Origin: CBDVBE01 sp964543525
GTDB taxonomy: Bacteria > Fibrobacterota > Chitinivibrionia > Chitinivibrionales > JANQEN01
Assembly (NCBI GenBank): GCA_964543525.1
Contig: CAZIYW010000007.1
Span: forward strand, 1 to 64,000
Reading direction: 5' to 3'
DNA length: 64,000 bases
Below are positions 1 through 10,095 of this stretch, in pieces. The notes below the pieces were generated by a model, which saw nothing but the letters and a program-made list of their open reading frames with translations, had not been told where the DNA came from and ran no database searches. Both the position numbers and the translations under genes were made by a program. How positions within the stretch are numbered: position 1 is the first letter of the stretch; every line of letters begins with the position of its first letter.

Positions 1-74
1 TACTATTTAAAGTGACCTGTATTTTCTTTACTTCAATTTACATATTTATCAAATAAATTTATTCGGTATCTGGG

Positions 75-1166
75 ATGCGTATAGGCGTAGTAAGCGCTTT
101 TCGTGCTGGAAGTTTAAAAGCGCATGCGGTAAATGTAGTAAAAATGGCTGAAGGCTTTTTAAATCTTGGCCATGAGGTTATGCTTATTACCGGCGACCTG
201 GATAAGGGAATTCGAGAAAATAACCTTGATTCTATTTATGGATTAGATGAAAAACTTTTATGGAAGCGGCAACCTTTCTATGTTGGTCAGAATTTATTAT
301 TTGCATTATTATCATGGAATCATATTAAATCTTTTTTGCCTGACTTGGTCTATACTCGCAACTTTGCCTGTCCCTGGCTATATACTTTAAAGGGTGTTGC
401 TGTAGCTGGTGAGTCACATGCCCATCCGGAAAACAATTCATTCTGGTTTAAACAATTTATTCGAACAACATGGAATGATAATTTTAAAGTATGGATAACA
501 ATCAATGAAGTTTTAATGCAAGGATATAAAAGGCTGGGCGCGGCAGATAAGTTTATAATTCTTGCTGATGCTGTAGATACCAAGCTTTTCAAACGGCCTG
601 ACACACTTCAAGATTCCCCCTATCCTCATGATAAAAAAATTGTTACCTATTGTGGCCATTTATATGACTATAAAGGTATTCCGACAATTTTAAAGGCTGC
701 AGTAAAACTACCTGAAGTTGAATTCCATTTTGTTGGTGGTCTTCCTGAGGATTTGCACAGACAGCGAGTGCGTGCTATTGATTTAAAATTAAAAAACGTT
801 GTTTTCAATGGAATAAAACCTCATACTGAAGTGGCGCCGTATTTATGGCATTCGGATATCTTATTACTTCCCCCTTCTGCTAATCACCCTACGGCGAAAT
901 GGACAAGCCCGGTAAAGGCTGGAGAATACCTAATTTCAGGCGTGCCGGTTATAGCGACTTCTATACCCGCATTGAAACGCTGGTTTACCAATAAAGAAGT
1001 AGAATTCATCAAACCGGATAATCCGGATGATATGGTTTCAGCAATAAAAAAACTGCTCGCGGATAAACAGCATCGAAAATCGTTAATTAAAGCAGGAAAT
1101 GATTGGGCTGAAAACCATACTTACACCAAACGGGCTCATCAAATTATTGAAGCGTCATTACAATAA
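75..1166 (+). CDS. Glycosyltransferase, GT4 (group 1) type
   Basis: Predicted cytosolic GT-B glycosyltransferase of 363 aa adding a sugar to a lipid-linked glycan. The C-terminal half holds the nucleotide-sugar domain: YCGHLYDYKGI near residue 190 is the usual start of the second Rossmann domain, and GEYLISGVPVIATSIP near 285 corresponds to the GT4 E-x7-E region. Length fits the family. It is the first gene of an AT-rich run of glycan genes all on the plus strand; whether the operon begins upstream of the window is unknown. Donor and acceptor cannot be read from the sequence. Confidence 0.85.
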   Translation: MRIGVVSAFRAGSLKAHAVNVVKMAEGFLNLGHEVMLITGDLDKGIRENNLDSIYGLDEKLLWKRQPFYVGQNLLFALLSWNHIKSFLPDLVYTRNFACPWLYTLKGVAVAGESHAHPENNSFWFKQFIRTTWNDNFKVWITINEVLMQGYKRLGAADKFIILADAVDTKLFKRPDTLQDSPYPHDKKIVTYCGHLYDYKGIPTILKAAVKLPEVEFHFVGGLPEDLHRQRVRAIDLKLKNVVFNGIKPHTEVAPYLWHSDILLLPPSANHPTAKWTSPVKAGEYLISGVPVIATSIPALKRWFTNKEVEFIKPDNPDDMVSAIKKLLADKQHRKSLIKAGNDWAENHTYTKRAHQIIEASLQ

Positions 1167-1227
1167 ATATGTGTAAAAATGTTACCTATATCGGTTAAAA
1201 TAACAATTACCTGGAAGACAAATTTTT

Positions 1228-2040
1228 ATGAAAACCAAGATATATTACGACAATTCAAATAACCGTCTTGTCTTTTGCAATAAAAAAGCAACAAACGATT
1301 TTTGGGATAAAAAATGGCTCCAAATGCTCGATAAAAAAGCGATTACTTCAACTTCCTATTTCTCCCGTGTTGTGAGAGTTACAAAAAAATATCTGCCTGC
1401 CAATTCCGTTATTTTAGAGGGTGGCTGCGGAACAGGTCATGAAGTATATGCTCTTTCAAAAGCCGGTTATAAGGCTATAGGCATCGATTACACACAAAAA
1501 ACAGTAGAAACCATAAAAAAGCTCGTGCCTGAATTGGATGTTTGCGTTGGGGATGTCAGGAACCTAGCGTTTGAACGGGAGACCTTTGATGGCTATTGGT
1601 CAATTGGTGTGATTGAGCATTTTTATGAGGGATACGAATCTATTGCCAAAGAAATGGCGCGTGTTCTTCGACCCGGTGGATATCTTTTTTTGACATTCCC
1701 TACCATCTCCCCTCTACGAAAAAGGTTAATCTACAAAAAAGTCTTTCCTTTGCTTAAAAGCGATGCTGGCGGTAAAGAACCTGATGGATTTTATCAGTTT
1801 GCATTGAACTGGAAAGATGTGAAAAGGCGTTTTACATTATTAGGTTTTAACCTTTGCAAATGCACTCTTTTCGGTGCCGTAAAAGGATTTAAAGACAGTA
1901 TGCTATGGAGTAAACCTATGTTACAAAAATTTTATAACTCGTCAAATTCAGCTGTTCGTATAGTTAGAATAATAGCCGATATTTTATTTTCACGATATTG
2001 CGGGCATTGTGCGTTACTTGTTTTCAAAAAAAATATATAA
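1228..2040 (+). CDS. Class I SAM-dependent methyltransferase
   Basis: A 270-aa methyltransferase. The SAM-binding motif I, LEGGCGTGHE, lies near residue 68, followed by the acidic strand end GIDYT and the post-motif RVLRPGGYLFLTFP near 150, the pattern of Methyltransf_11/25 proteins. It sits 61 bp after a glycosyltransferase and just before a second methyltransferase, so a role in methylating a sugar or capping a glycan is likely but inferred. The C-terminal part is hydrophobic and basic, which may place it at the membrane. Confidence 0.8.
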   Translation: MKTKIYYDNSNNRLVFCNKKATNDFWDKKWLQMLDKKAITSTSYFSRVVRVTKKYLPANSVILEGGCGTGHEVYALSKAGYKAIGIDYTQKTVETIKKLVPELDVCVGDVRNLAFERETFDGYWSIGVIEHFYEGYESIAKEMARVLRPGGYLFLTFPTISPLRKRLIYKKVFPLLKSDAGGKEPDGFYQFALNWKDVKRRFTLLGFNLCKCTLFGAVKGFKDSMLWSKPMLQKFYNSSNSAVRIVRIIADILFSRYCGHCALLVFKKNI

Positions 2041-2051
2041 GAAGTCTATTA

Positions 2052-2966
2052 ATGAATACATATTTAAGTTCATCAATACATACGATAAATGCTGATAAGA
2101 AAATCGGGCCCTTAAAAAAGTTCATTTGGCTTATAACAAATATTATTAACAACTATTTATTCCCGAACTTTTCTAGTGGCTTTGAAATACGCAATTTTTG
2201 CCCTGAAGTAAATGAAAATGATTTTTCAAGGCTTGATCTTAAATCTTCTTTACTCAGAATTCTTTGTGACCTCTTCTGGTTAAAAATCAATTGGCGGGAT
2301 ATTAAGAGGGAACTTGGAGACATAAATATTTTAGATATAGGTTGTGGAAGCGGTCAGTATGGAATAAAACTGCAACAATTCTCTGATGGACTTATATCAA
2401 GTTATTATGGTATTGATAATGCTTTTAGTGCAAACTGGGAGAAAGTACAAGAAAAACATACTTATATAAAATTTAGAGAGTGTAACTCTGATAATTTTTT
2501 CAAATTTATTCCCGAAAACACTAACTTATTCATAACTCAATCGGCAATAGAACATTTTGAATCTGATTTACTATTTTTCCAACATATCTACACCTATATT
2601 AAAAACACATCAAAAAACATTTTACAGATCCACCTTTTCCCATCAGCAGCTTGCCTTACTTTATACCTTTTTCATGGTCTAAGACAATACACACCACGAA
2701 CTGTATCAAAAATTGTCTCGATCTTCACCCAAATAAATTCATATTCGATTTTATTTAAACTCGGCGGACCAACTTGCAACAAACTACATTTTCAATTTAT
2801 AACAAAACCATTCCTTACTGAAAGAAAAGATTACAGGGAAATAAAAGCAGAAGAATATAAAGCGAAATCAATAAAAGCGGTTTTAAAAGATTTAAAATCG
2901 GATAATAATACACCCTCCTTTTATGCATTAATAATACATTCAAATTTTAATGAAAAACTCTTCTGA
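2052..2966 (+). CDS. Second SAM-dependent methyltransferase
   Basis: A 304-aa protein with motif I NILDIGCGSGQYG near residue 92 and a motif II-like acid in YYGIDNAF, so it belongs to the class I methyltransferases. The reading frame is open back to 1998, but that would overlap the previous gene by 43 bases; ATG 2052 lies 11 bp after that gene's stop and is the better start. It follows the first methyltransferase directly, and the two show little obvious similarity outside the SAM motifs. Substrate unknown; a glycan intermediate is inferred from context. Confidence 0.72.
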   Translation: MNTYLSSSIHTINADKKIGPLKKFIWLITNIINNYLFPNFSSGFEIRNFCPEVNENDFSRLDLKSSLLRILCDLFWLKINWRDIKRELGDINILDIGCGSGQYGIKLQQFSDGLISSYYGIDNAFSANWEKVQEKHTYIKFRECNSDNFFKFIPENTNLFITQSAIEHFESDLLFFQHIYTYIKNTSKNILQIHLFPSAACLTLYLFHGLRQYTPRTVSKIVSIFTQINSYSILFKLGGPTCNKLHFQFITKPFLTERKDYREIKAEEYKAKSIKAVLKDLKSDNNTPSFYALIIHSNFNEKLF

Positions 2967-2993
2967 TATAACAGAACTTATATAAAAAAAATA

Positions 2994-4139
2994 ATGCAAT
3001 TATTTAATTCTCTTAAGCCTTTCGCAAAATCACTACAAGCATTACCTGGTATTTTCTGGTGCATATCAAAATTCCAGCATTTCAAATGGTTAAACATTGC
3101 CAGTAAAACAACGCAATATAAAAAACCGATTATTTATCTTGGAAAAAAAATTCCTTCTTCAGAGGGATTGGTTCATGGCGGAGCCGTTAAATTACAAGTC
3201 CTTAAAAATAAATTCGAAATTTCGAAAACTAGATGTAACATTATTTATCTGGCAAGTAGCTCACTTCCACTTTTCGCTGATAAGCTTATCAGAATCGCGA
3301 AAAGGCGAGGAGTTAAAATTGTATGGAACCAGAACGGCGTTTCCTACCCGGCAAGCATGCCTAAAAAATGGAAACAGATAAATGAAGTCTTTAAACAATT
3401 AATACATCAGGCTGACTACGTTATATATCAGAGCGAGTTCTGTAAAAAGAGCTCAGATGAGTTTCTTGGCAAATTCAAAGGTCCCTCAGAAATAGTGTAT
3501 AATTGTGTAGATACTGATTTTTTCAAACCACACAATAAAAATCAAAAGACTCACCCTTTAACATTACTACTTGGCGGTAATCAATATAAAAAATATCGCA
3601 TTGAAACAGCCCTTTATACACTTGCTGAAGTGAAGAAAACAATCCCAGAGGCAAGAATGATTATTACCGGCACTATTCAATGGGAAAATAAGACACCTGG
3701 TTTATGTCAAAAACAAACCGTTGAAATTATTGATAGACTCGGGTTAAAAAATGCCGTAGAATTTACCGGCCCTTATTCCCAAAAAGATGCCCCCCAAATA
3801 TATAATCGTGCTGACATACTCCTTCATACCAAATGGAGAGATCCTTGCCCCGGATTGGTAATCGAAGCAATGGCATGTGGTTTACCGGTTGTATATTCAT
3901 CAAGTGGAGGCGTGCCTGAGCTTGTGAGTAAAGAATGCGGTTTAGGTATTAAAGCAGACGGTGATTGGGAAAACATTGACCCACCCAATCCTAAAGAGCT
4001 GTTCAAAGCTATATTACATGTGTGTAAAACTTTACATAAATATTCCACTTTTTCTCGAAAAAGAGCAGTTGAATATTTTAATATCTCATCCTTCATAAAT
4101 AAACACAAAGAAATTTTCTCTTCTGTGCTTAATGCTTAA
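2994..4139 (+). CDS. Glycosyltransferase, GT4 type
   Basis: GT-B glycosyltransferase of 381 aa. The C-terminal half contains LLLGGNQYKKYRIETAL (start of the donor domain), then DILLHTKWRDPCPGLVIEAMACGLPVVYSSSGGVPE, reported here only in part: the E-A-M-A-C-G-L-P-V segment is the GT4 EX7E region. The N-terminal half carries a WNQNG and YQSEF pattern seen in acceptor domains. It follows the methyltransferase by 27 bp in the same AT-rich operon. Linkage not predictable. Confidence 0.83.
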   Translation: MQLFNSLKPFAKSLQALPGIFWCISKFQHFKWLNIASKTTQYKKPIIYLGKKIPSSEGLVHGGAVKLQVLKNKFEISKTRCNIIYLASSSLPLFADKLIRIAKRRGVKIVWNQNGVSYPASMPKKWKQINEVFKQLIHQADYVIYQSEFCKKSSDEFLGKFKGPSEIVYNCVDTDFFKPHNKNQKTHPLTLLLGGNQYKKYRIETALYTLAEVKKTIPEARMIITGTIQWENKTPGLCQKQTVEIIDRLGLKNAVEFTGPYSQKDAPQIYNRADILLHTKWRDPCPGLVIEAMACGLPVVYSSSGGVPELVSKECGLGIKADGDWENIDPPNPKELFKAILHVCKTLHKYSTFSRKRAVEYFNISSFINKHKEIFSSVLNA

Positions 4140-4281
4140 TCATAACAATTACAATTTTACAAGAAAGAAAGAGTAATTTTGCGAGCGTTTTAAATGGAAA
4201 CATTAATGTAGTTACATTGGCTGCTTTTATTATCCGTTTTTTGATAATCTATTAATCTTTTTACCATATTGAATTAACACA

Positions 4282-5415
4282 ATGAAATTACTGGGAATTT
4301 TTATAGTTTTTTCTACCTTATTTTTAGCCATTCCCGGAATTATTTCTTACCACTCTGGAGCAAAAAAGAAAGGAAGAACTCTACTGCGATTGTCTCTCCT
4401 TATTACAATAGCATATGTCATTTTTAATATTTTCATAATTAAAGAAAAGGTGGGGGATGCTTCTTTATACGCAAAGCAATTTAAGATAATACGCGCAAGC
4501 GGTTTACTCACAGCTCTGAGGAGTTCGTTGCAGGAAAATGGATTTATCCTTATAACGTGGCTAATTAGTAAAGTTACCAGCAATTATAATATTTACAGGA
4601 TGATATTATTTTTTATAAATTTGTGTCTTATTTGGCTCGCATCAAAAAAAATTAAGATTGAACCATTTTACATGATTATAATATCATATTTGTGGTATGT
4701 TTTTTTTCTTGCATATACTATGGCGGCAATTCGTCAGGGTGTTTCAATGTGTGTTTTTCTCTATCTATTATCCGGCTTAGTCCATGAAGAAAGAGAGTTA
4801 AATGAAGCCGGGCATGGTTATAAACACGGGCGGATCAAGGTCTTTGTTTTTCTTTTACTAATGCTATCACTGCACAGGTCAAGCATCCTGATGGTCCCCG
4901 GAATAATCATACTCTATCTTTCTGTTATAAAAAAGTATGGCGGAAAAAAACTTTCTCTTTATTTGTCTTTTGCTGCAATTATTATATCTATTGTAATGCT
5001 ATTATGGGGAAATATAGAAAATTTCTTTGAGAAAGAATACTATTCAAGAATGATTGAATATTCAACGCCTGAAGCGAAACAAAGATATGGAGTAAAAGGT
5101 ATTCGTTTTGACTTTATCATTTTTAACACAGCGCCTTTACTAATATCGGGATATTTATATCTGAAAAAGAAAAGAAAATTTAATATTTTAATAGCCTCAT
5201 ACATATATGCTTATTTAGCATTTATTCCTTTTTCTACCATTTCTCATTCTGACCGGATAGCAGCATATACATTTATTCAAATTCCCTTGTTGCTTTTTTC
5301 AATAATTTCAGAATTAAAGCAAAAAATGATCTTACAAATAATATTTATTTCAACTTTTATTTCTACTGGTTTTTTACGGTATTGGGAAATATATCTTGAT
5401 GTGCAAGGTTATTAG
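4282..5415 (+). CDS. EpsG/Wzy-like polysaccharide polymerase
   Basis: An integral membrane protein of 377 aa with about ten hydrophobic segments, beginning with MKLLGIFIVFSTLFLAIPG. A motif AAIRQGVSMCVFLY near residue 150 followed by HRSS near 200 is typical of EpsG-family polymerases, which join lipid-linked repeat units in the periplasm. Length (350-400 aa) and its place among glycosyltransferases agree. It is the only polymerase candidate in the cluster. A 142-bp gap precedes it. Confidence 0.72.
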   Translation: MKLLGIFIVFSTLFLAIPGIISYHSGAKKKGRTLLRLSLLITIAYVIFNIFIIKEKVGDASLYAKQFKIIRASGLLTALRSSLQENGFILITWLISKVTSNYNIYRMILFFINLCLIWLASKKIKIEPFYMIIISYLWYVFFLAYTMAAIRQGVSMCVFLYLLSGLVHEERELNEAGHGYKHGRIKVFVFLLLMLSLHRSSILMVPGIIILYLSVIKKYGGKKLSLYLSFAAIIISIVMLLWGNIENFFEKEYYSRMIEYSTPEAKQRYGVKGIRFDFIIFNTAPLLISGYLYLKKKRKFNILIASYIYAYLAFIPFSTISHSDRIAAYTFIQIPLLLFSIISELKQKMILQIIFISTFISTGFLRYWEIYLDVQGY

Positions 5416-5520
5416 CTCAATTTCATCCTGCGATAAACTTGTTCTTTTAAAACCATTTAATTTTTTCATTAGATGTATAATAAAAGTTAAATTGCATTAA
5501 CCGAATTAAAATATAGCACA

Positions 5521-6408
5521 ATGGGAATATTCAAAGTAACTATAGGAATGCCTGTAAAAAACTGCGAAGCAACAATTGCAGAGGCTATTGTCTCAGTAAT
5601 AAACCAAACTATTGACTGTTGGAAATTAATTATTGTGGATGACGGCTCCATTGATAACACTGCTGAGATTGTTTCAAACTTTAATGATGACAGGATTATT
5701 TTTTTACAACGAAAAGAAACAAAAGGTTTGCCCGCAAGACTAAATGAAATAATCAAAATAGCTGATACAGAGTTTTTTGCACGAATGGATGGCGATGATA
5801 TATCCTATCCTGAACGTTTAGAAAATCAATTGAGTTATTTGATTAATAATCCCTCAATAGATTTAATAGGTGCGGGGATGCTTGTAATTGATTCGGAAGG
5901 TAAAATAATAGGAAAACGAACTCCGCCAGAGGAGCATAATCTAATTTGCAAAAGGCCTTGGCTTGGTATTCCAATACCGCATCCTACATTTATGGCTAGA
6001 ACCGAATGGCTAAAAAAACATATGTACAATCCATATTTCAATAAAACACAAGACCTTGAACTTTTAATGAGAACTTACGAGACAAGTAAATTTGGTAACA
6101 TTCCATCTATACTTATAGCATATAGGCAGGAAAATAAATTTTTAAAAAAAATTTTAATATCCAGATGGTCTTCGATAAAAATTCTGCTACTGTGGGGGTG
6201 CAAGAAATCGAAAATACACCTGGCGCTGATGGGAATATTATTGCATTTGGTAAAATTAATATACGATGCTCTTATACATTCTCTTGGAATTGAAGATGTA
6301 AAATTAAAATACAAAGCAAAACCCTCCAATACCGATGATGAAAATAAATGGAGAAATGTGAAAGCACGTTTGTTCGAAAAAATGGAAAAGTTGGTTATTA
6401 AGACATAA
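5521..6408 (+). CDS. Glycosyltransferase family 2
   Basis: GT-A fold glycosyltransferase, 295 aa. The N-terminus ITIGMPVKN-type start is seen as VTIGMPVKNCEATIAEAI; the nucleotide-binding IIVDDGSIDNTAEI lies near residue 40 and the metal-binding ARMDGDD near 85, as in GT2 enzymes. Its stop is one base before the ATG of the amidotransferase gene, so the two are probably translated together. Sugar specificity unknown. Confidence 0.87.
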   Translation: MGIFKVTIGMPVKNCEATIAEAIVSVINQTIDCWKLIIVDDGSIDNTAEIVSNFNDDRIIFLQRKETKGLPARLNEIIKIADTEFFARMDGDDISYPERLENQLSYLINNPSIDLIGAGMLVIDSEGKIIGKRTPPEEHNLICKRPWLGIPIPHPTFMARTEWLKKHMYNPYFNKTQDLELLMRTYETSKFGNIPSILIAYRQENKFLKKILISRWSSIKILLLWGCKKSKIHLALMGILLHLVKLIYDALIHSLGIEDVKLKYKAKPSNTDDENKWRNVKARLFEKMEKLVIKT

Positions 6409-6409
6409 T

Positions 6410-8341
6410 ATGTGTGGTATAAACGGTATAATTCAGTCAAAAAGTAATGCTGAATCTTTCGATGTTCATTCCAAAATATCCGTAATGAATAACCTGATAA
6501 AACACCGTGGACCTGACGATGATGGAGTGTATATTTACGAAAATCGGATTGCACTTGGAATGCGCAGGCTCGCAATAATTGACCTGCGTTCAGGTAAACA
6601 GCCGATTATAAGCGATGATGAAAATAAAGTAATAATCTTCAATGGAGAAATTTATAATTTCCTTGAACTACGCAAAAATCTTGAGAGTCTTGGTGTAACA
6701 TTTAAGACTAAATCTGATACAGAAGTCATTCTTAAAATGTATGAAAACTTTGGTACAAATTTTATTAATAAGCTGAATGGTATGTTTGCTTTCGCAATTC
6801 TTGATATAAAAAAGAGTTCTTTATTATTAGCAAGAGATCGATTCGGACAAAAACCGCTATATTATTTCCATAAAAATGGTCTCTTTTGTTGGGCATCTGA
6901 ACTAAAAAGCCTTACTGCCGCCTATCCATTTACTCCAAGGATTTCTATTCAAGGATTAAACAGTTACTTTTCTATGGGTTGTATTCCCTCTCCTTTAACC
7001 ATCTATGAAGATTTTTACAAACTTCCACCGGGACATCTTTTCATCATAAATACCGAAGATGCTACCTATACAAGCCATAAATACTGGGGATTAGAAAAAA
7101 CAATTGGAACAAGTGCTGACACATATAAAAATGCATTAAACAATGTAAGAGAATTATTATACGATTCGGTAAAGATACGGATGATCTCGGACGTTCCTCT
7201 CGGTGCATTTCTCAGTGGTGGTATTGACTCCGGTATCGTTACTGCAATAATGTCATCTCATTCCAAAATTCCTGTTAAGACATTTTCAATTGGTTCTCGT
7301 AATAAAAATTTTGACGAATCATATAAAGCTTCTGCCGTTTCAAAGCATCTTGAAACTGAGCATTACTCCTTCATTCTTGATGAAGATGATATCCTTGAGA
7401 ATATAGATGATATAATATTAAATTTTGATGAACCCTTTGCCGATTCATCAGCCCTTCCGACATGGTTCGTATCCAGGATGGCAAGACAATATGTAACTGT
7501 GGCTCTCACCGGCGATGGAGGAGATGAGGTTTTTGGTGGTTATAACAGATATCTTATACATTATTATGCAAAGAATTATTTCCGAGTTATCCCAAAAGAA
7601 GTGCATGAAAAATTTATATTACCTTTCCTTGCATGGTTCCCTAAAAGACAAGACAATCGGGTAAACCTCCTTTCAAAATTGAAGAAAGCTGCCTCGGCTT
7701 TGGGACAAGATACTTTTGACTCCGCATTTAATATAATGTGTCTATTTTTCAAGGATTGGGAAAGAAAAAGTTTATTAAAAAACGAAATGCTTTTCGATTC
7801 ATCATTACGTGAACATGCCAAGAATGTTCTAAATAGTAAAGCCAATCTTCATCCTATATCGCTTTCGCAACTTCTTGACTTTTCTTTTTCTCTTGAAGGC
7901 GATATGTTAGTAAAAGTCGACAGAACCAGTATGCAAAACTCTTTAGAATGCCGCAACCCTTTTCTTGATTACCGCTTGGTTCAGTATATGATGTCTTTAC
8001 CGCCTTATTATAAAATCCGTGGTAAACAAACAAAGGTTATATTAAGAGATGCCTTTTCCAGCCTACTTCCCAAAGGTCATTTCAATTTCCCGAAATCAGG
8101 ATTCGGAGTGCCTGTGGGGAACTGGTTTCGAAGTAAATTGAAGAATTGCCTTTTAAATGTTTGCGATAAGGATATATTGCATGATCAAGGTATTTTTTCG
8201 CCAGAAAATGTTACGCTTCTTATAAATCAACATTTAAAAGAACGACAAGACCATACATTTAAATTGTGGTGTATATATTGCTTTCAAAAGTGGCATTTAA
8301 ATTCTAATGTGAAGAAAATGGATAATGGAAAAAAATCTTAA
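6410..8341 (+). CDS. asnB: Asparagine synthase-type glutamine amidotransferase
   Basis: A 643-aa AsnB-family enzyme. MCGINGII at the N-terminus places the catalytic Cys at position 2 of a class II glutaminase domain; HRGPDDDG and the R-L-A-I-I-D-L region follow. The synthetase domain has the pyrophosphatase loop LSGGIDSG near residue 270. Free glutamine donates ammonia that amidates an acyl-adenylate. Such genes inside surface-polysaccharide loci usually amidate uronic acids rather than make asparagine; that role is inferred from the neighbours. The last 17 bases overlap the next glycosyltransferase. Confidence 0.9.
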   Translation: MCGINGIIQSKSNAESFDVHSKISVMNNLIKHRGPDDDGVYIYENRIALGMRRLAIIDLRSGKQPIISDDENKVIIFNGEIYNFLELRKNLESLGVTFKTKSDTEVILKMYENFGTNFINKLNGMFAFAILDIKKSSLLLARDRFGQKPLYYFHKNGLFCWASELKSLTAAYPFTPRISIQGLNSYFSMGCIPSPLTIYEDFYKLPPGHLFIINTEDATYTSHKYWGLEKTIGTSADTYKNALNNVRELLYDSVKIRMISDVPLGAFLSGGIDSGIVTAIMSSHSKIPVKTFSIGSRNKNFDESYKASAVSKHLETEHYSFILDEDDILENIDDIILNFDEPFADSSALPTWFVSRMARQYVTVALTGDGGDEVFGGYNRYLIHYYAKNYFRVIPKEVHEKFILPFLAWFPKRQDNRVNLLSKLKKAASALGQDTFDSAFNIMCLFFKDWERKSLLKNEMLFDSSLREHAKNVLNSKANLHPISLSQLLDFSFSLEGDMLVKVDRTSMQNSLECRNPFLDYRLVQYMMSLPPYYKIRGKQTKVILRDAFSSLLPKGHFNFPKSGFGVPVGNWFRSKLKNCLLNVCDKDILHDQGIFSPENVTLLINQHLKERQDHTFKLWCIYCFQKWHLNSNVKKMDNGKKS

Positions 8342-9491
8342 GAGAGTTTTAGCTGTTTCAACCATACCCGCAACAATATATTACTTCCAGTATAATCAAA
8401 TTGATTTTTTAAAAAAAAACGGATATTCATTTTATCTTGTAACATCAAAAGATAATTGGATCTCTGTTTCAGAATTAAAGGAAAAAATAAATTGTCCAGT
8501 ATTTACAATTCCTTTGTCACGTAACTTCTCCCCGTTCAATGATTTAATTTCCATTATCAAATTATTTTTCCTTATCATTAAAATAAAACCTCATATAGTA
8601 TATTATTCAACACCAAAAGCTTCATTCATTGCATCTATCTCAGCATTCTTATGCTTTATTCCTTTTAGAATATACTCACATAGAGGCGTTGTATATACAA
8701 ACAAATTACAAATAAAATATTACCCCTTAAAAATTATTGATTTTGTTTGCTGCTTGTTATCTCATAAAATTATTGTCAACAGTTACTCGAACTTAGAATT
8801 TTTAAAAAAAAATCAGATTCTCAATAAATATAAAATAGGGATTCTTGGAAACGGTTCAAGTCATGGAGTAGATGCAATAAACAGGTTTAACCCTCAAAAA
8901 ATCAACTCTACAAAAAAGTATGATCTTTCTATTAATAACAGAATATTATATGGCTTTATAGGTAGAATTGAAAGAGATAAAGGAATTAATGATCTCATTA
9001 AGTCGTGGGCTTTAGTGAATAAAGAAATCAAAAATTCTGTTTTATTGATAATTGGGCCGATTATAAAGTCATGGGACGCCATTTCTCATGAGACACTATC
9101 ATCAATTAAGAGAAACAATACAACGATATTGCTTGATCCAGTAAATGATATTGAAAATTATTATGCAGCAATGGATATTTTTGTATTCCCCTCATATAGG
9201 GAAGGGTTTCCAAATGTAGTACTTGAAGCTTCGGCAATGGAAATTCCAACAATCACAACGGATGCATTAGGATGTAGAGACTCTGTTGTTAATTTAGAAA
9301 CAGGTTTGATAGTCCCTCTTGGGGATATTAAAAAATTAGCAGACGCCATGATAAAATTAGGTTCTGATAACTTATTACGAAGTAACCTTGGTAAAAAGGC
9401 CAGACAACATGTTCTAAAATATTATAATCCAGAATTAATTAATAAAGAACTTTTATTTTTATTTAACAATAGAGAGTTTATTAAAAAATAG
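8325..9491 (+). CDS. Glycosyltransferase, GT4 type
   Basis: GT-B glycosyltransferase of 388 aa. The donor domain begins at YGFIGRIERDKGI near residue 210 and contains VFPSYREGFPNVVLEASAM near 285, where the conserved E-G-F-P-x3-L-E-A is the GT4 signature. HRGV near 118 fits the acceptor domain. The gene overlaps the end of asnB and is followed after 3 bp by an acetyltransferase, so it lies in a tightly packed operon. Very AT-rich, like its neighbours. Confidence 0.87.
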   Translation: MEKNLKRVLAVSTIPATIYYFQYNQIDFLKKNGYSFYLVTSKDNWISVSELKEKINCPVFTIPLSRNFSPFNDLISIIKLFFLIIKIKPHIVYYSTPKASFIASISAFLCFIPFRIYSHRGVVYTNKLQIKYYPLKIIDFVCCLLSHKIIVNSYSNLEFLKKNQILNKYKIGILGNGSSHGVDAINRFNPQKINSTKKYDLSINNRILYGFIGRIERDKGINDLIKSWALVNKEIKNSVLLIIGPIIKSWDAISHETLSSIKRNNTTILLDPVNDIENYYAAMDIFVFPSYREGFPNVVLEASAMEIPTITTDALGCRDSVVNLETGLIVPLGDIKKLADAMIKLGSDNLLRSNLGKKARQHVLKYYNPELINKELLFLFNNREFIKK

Positions 9492-9494
9492 TGG

Positions 9495-10094
9495 ATGAAA
9501 ATAATACAATTCGAAAAAAAATATTCTGAAGAGATTGCTAATCTTCATTCTGCCTCTATTACAACCGGATTTTTATCGCATTTAAGCATTAATTTTTTAA
9601 AATCTTTATATGTTGCAATTTCAAAACATCCTGATTCATACATAGTTATAGCTATAGACGAAAAAGAGGGTGTTGAAGGTTTTATAGCAGGAACTACATC
9701 AACAACGCAAATGTATAGGTGGGTACTAAAAAGATATTTCCTTATTTTTTCAACGCACTTGATAAAATTTATTGTATGTCCCAAAAAATTAAAAAATATT
9801 TTTGAAACCCTATTTTATACAAAGAAGGATTCCTCAAATTCAAATAACAATATAGAAGCCGAACTGCTTACAATAGCTGTTAATAAAATTTCCCGGGGAA
9901 AAGGGATAGGGAGGGAACTTGTTAAAACCCTTGAAGATTTTTTTTATGATAATAGCATTTCACATTATAAGGTAGTTACATATTCAAAAGACCCTGTATC
10001 AAACGCCTTTTATAAATCATGTGGTTTTCAATTTAGCCGCAGCTTCAACCATCATGGAAATATTTTAAATGAATATGTAAAAACCATTTCTTAA
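9495..10094 (+). CDS. GNAT-family N-acetyltransferase
   Basis: A 199-aa acetyltransferase. Motif A, seen as ISRGKGIGRELVKTLEDF near residue 135, binds acetyl-CoA; the C-terminal NAFYKSCGFQ is the usual GNAT ending. Its place just before the initiating transferase, aminotransferase and 4,6-dehydratase suggests it acetylates the 4-amino sugar those enzymes would make, the step done by the unrelated left-handed beta-helix protein PglD in Campylobacter. That assignment is an inference. Confidence 0.75.
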   Translation: MKIIQFEKKYSEEIANLHSASITTGFLSHLSINFLKSLYVAISKHPDSYIVIAIDEKEGVEGFIAGTTSTTQMYRWVLKRYFLIFSTHLIKFIVCPKKLKNIFETLFYTKKDSSNSNNNIEAELLTIAVNKISRGKGIGRELVKTLEDFFYDNSISHYKVVTYSKDPVSNAFYKSCGFQFSRSFNHHGNILNEYVKTIS

Positions 10095-10095
10095 G

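Noticed and set aside
1998..2051. Upstream extension of the second methyltransferase frame
   Set aside because: It overlaps the preceding gene by 43 bases; ATG 2052 is better placed.
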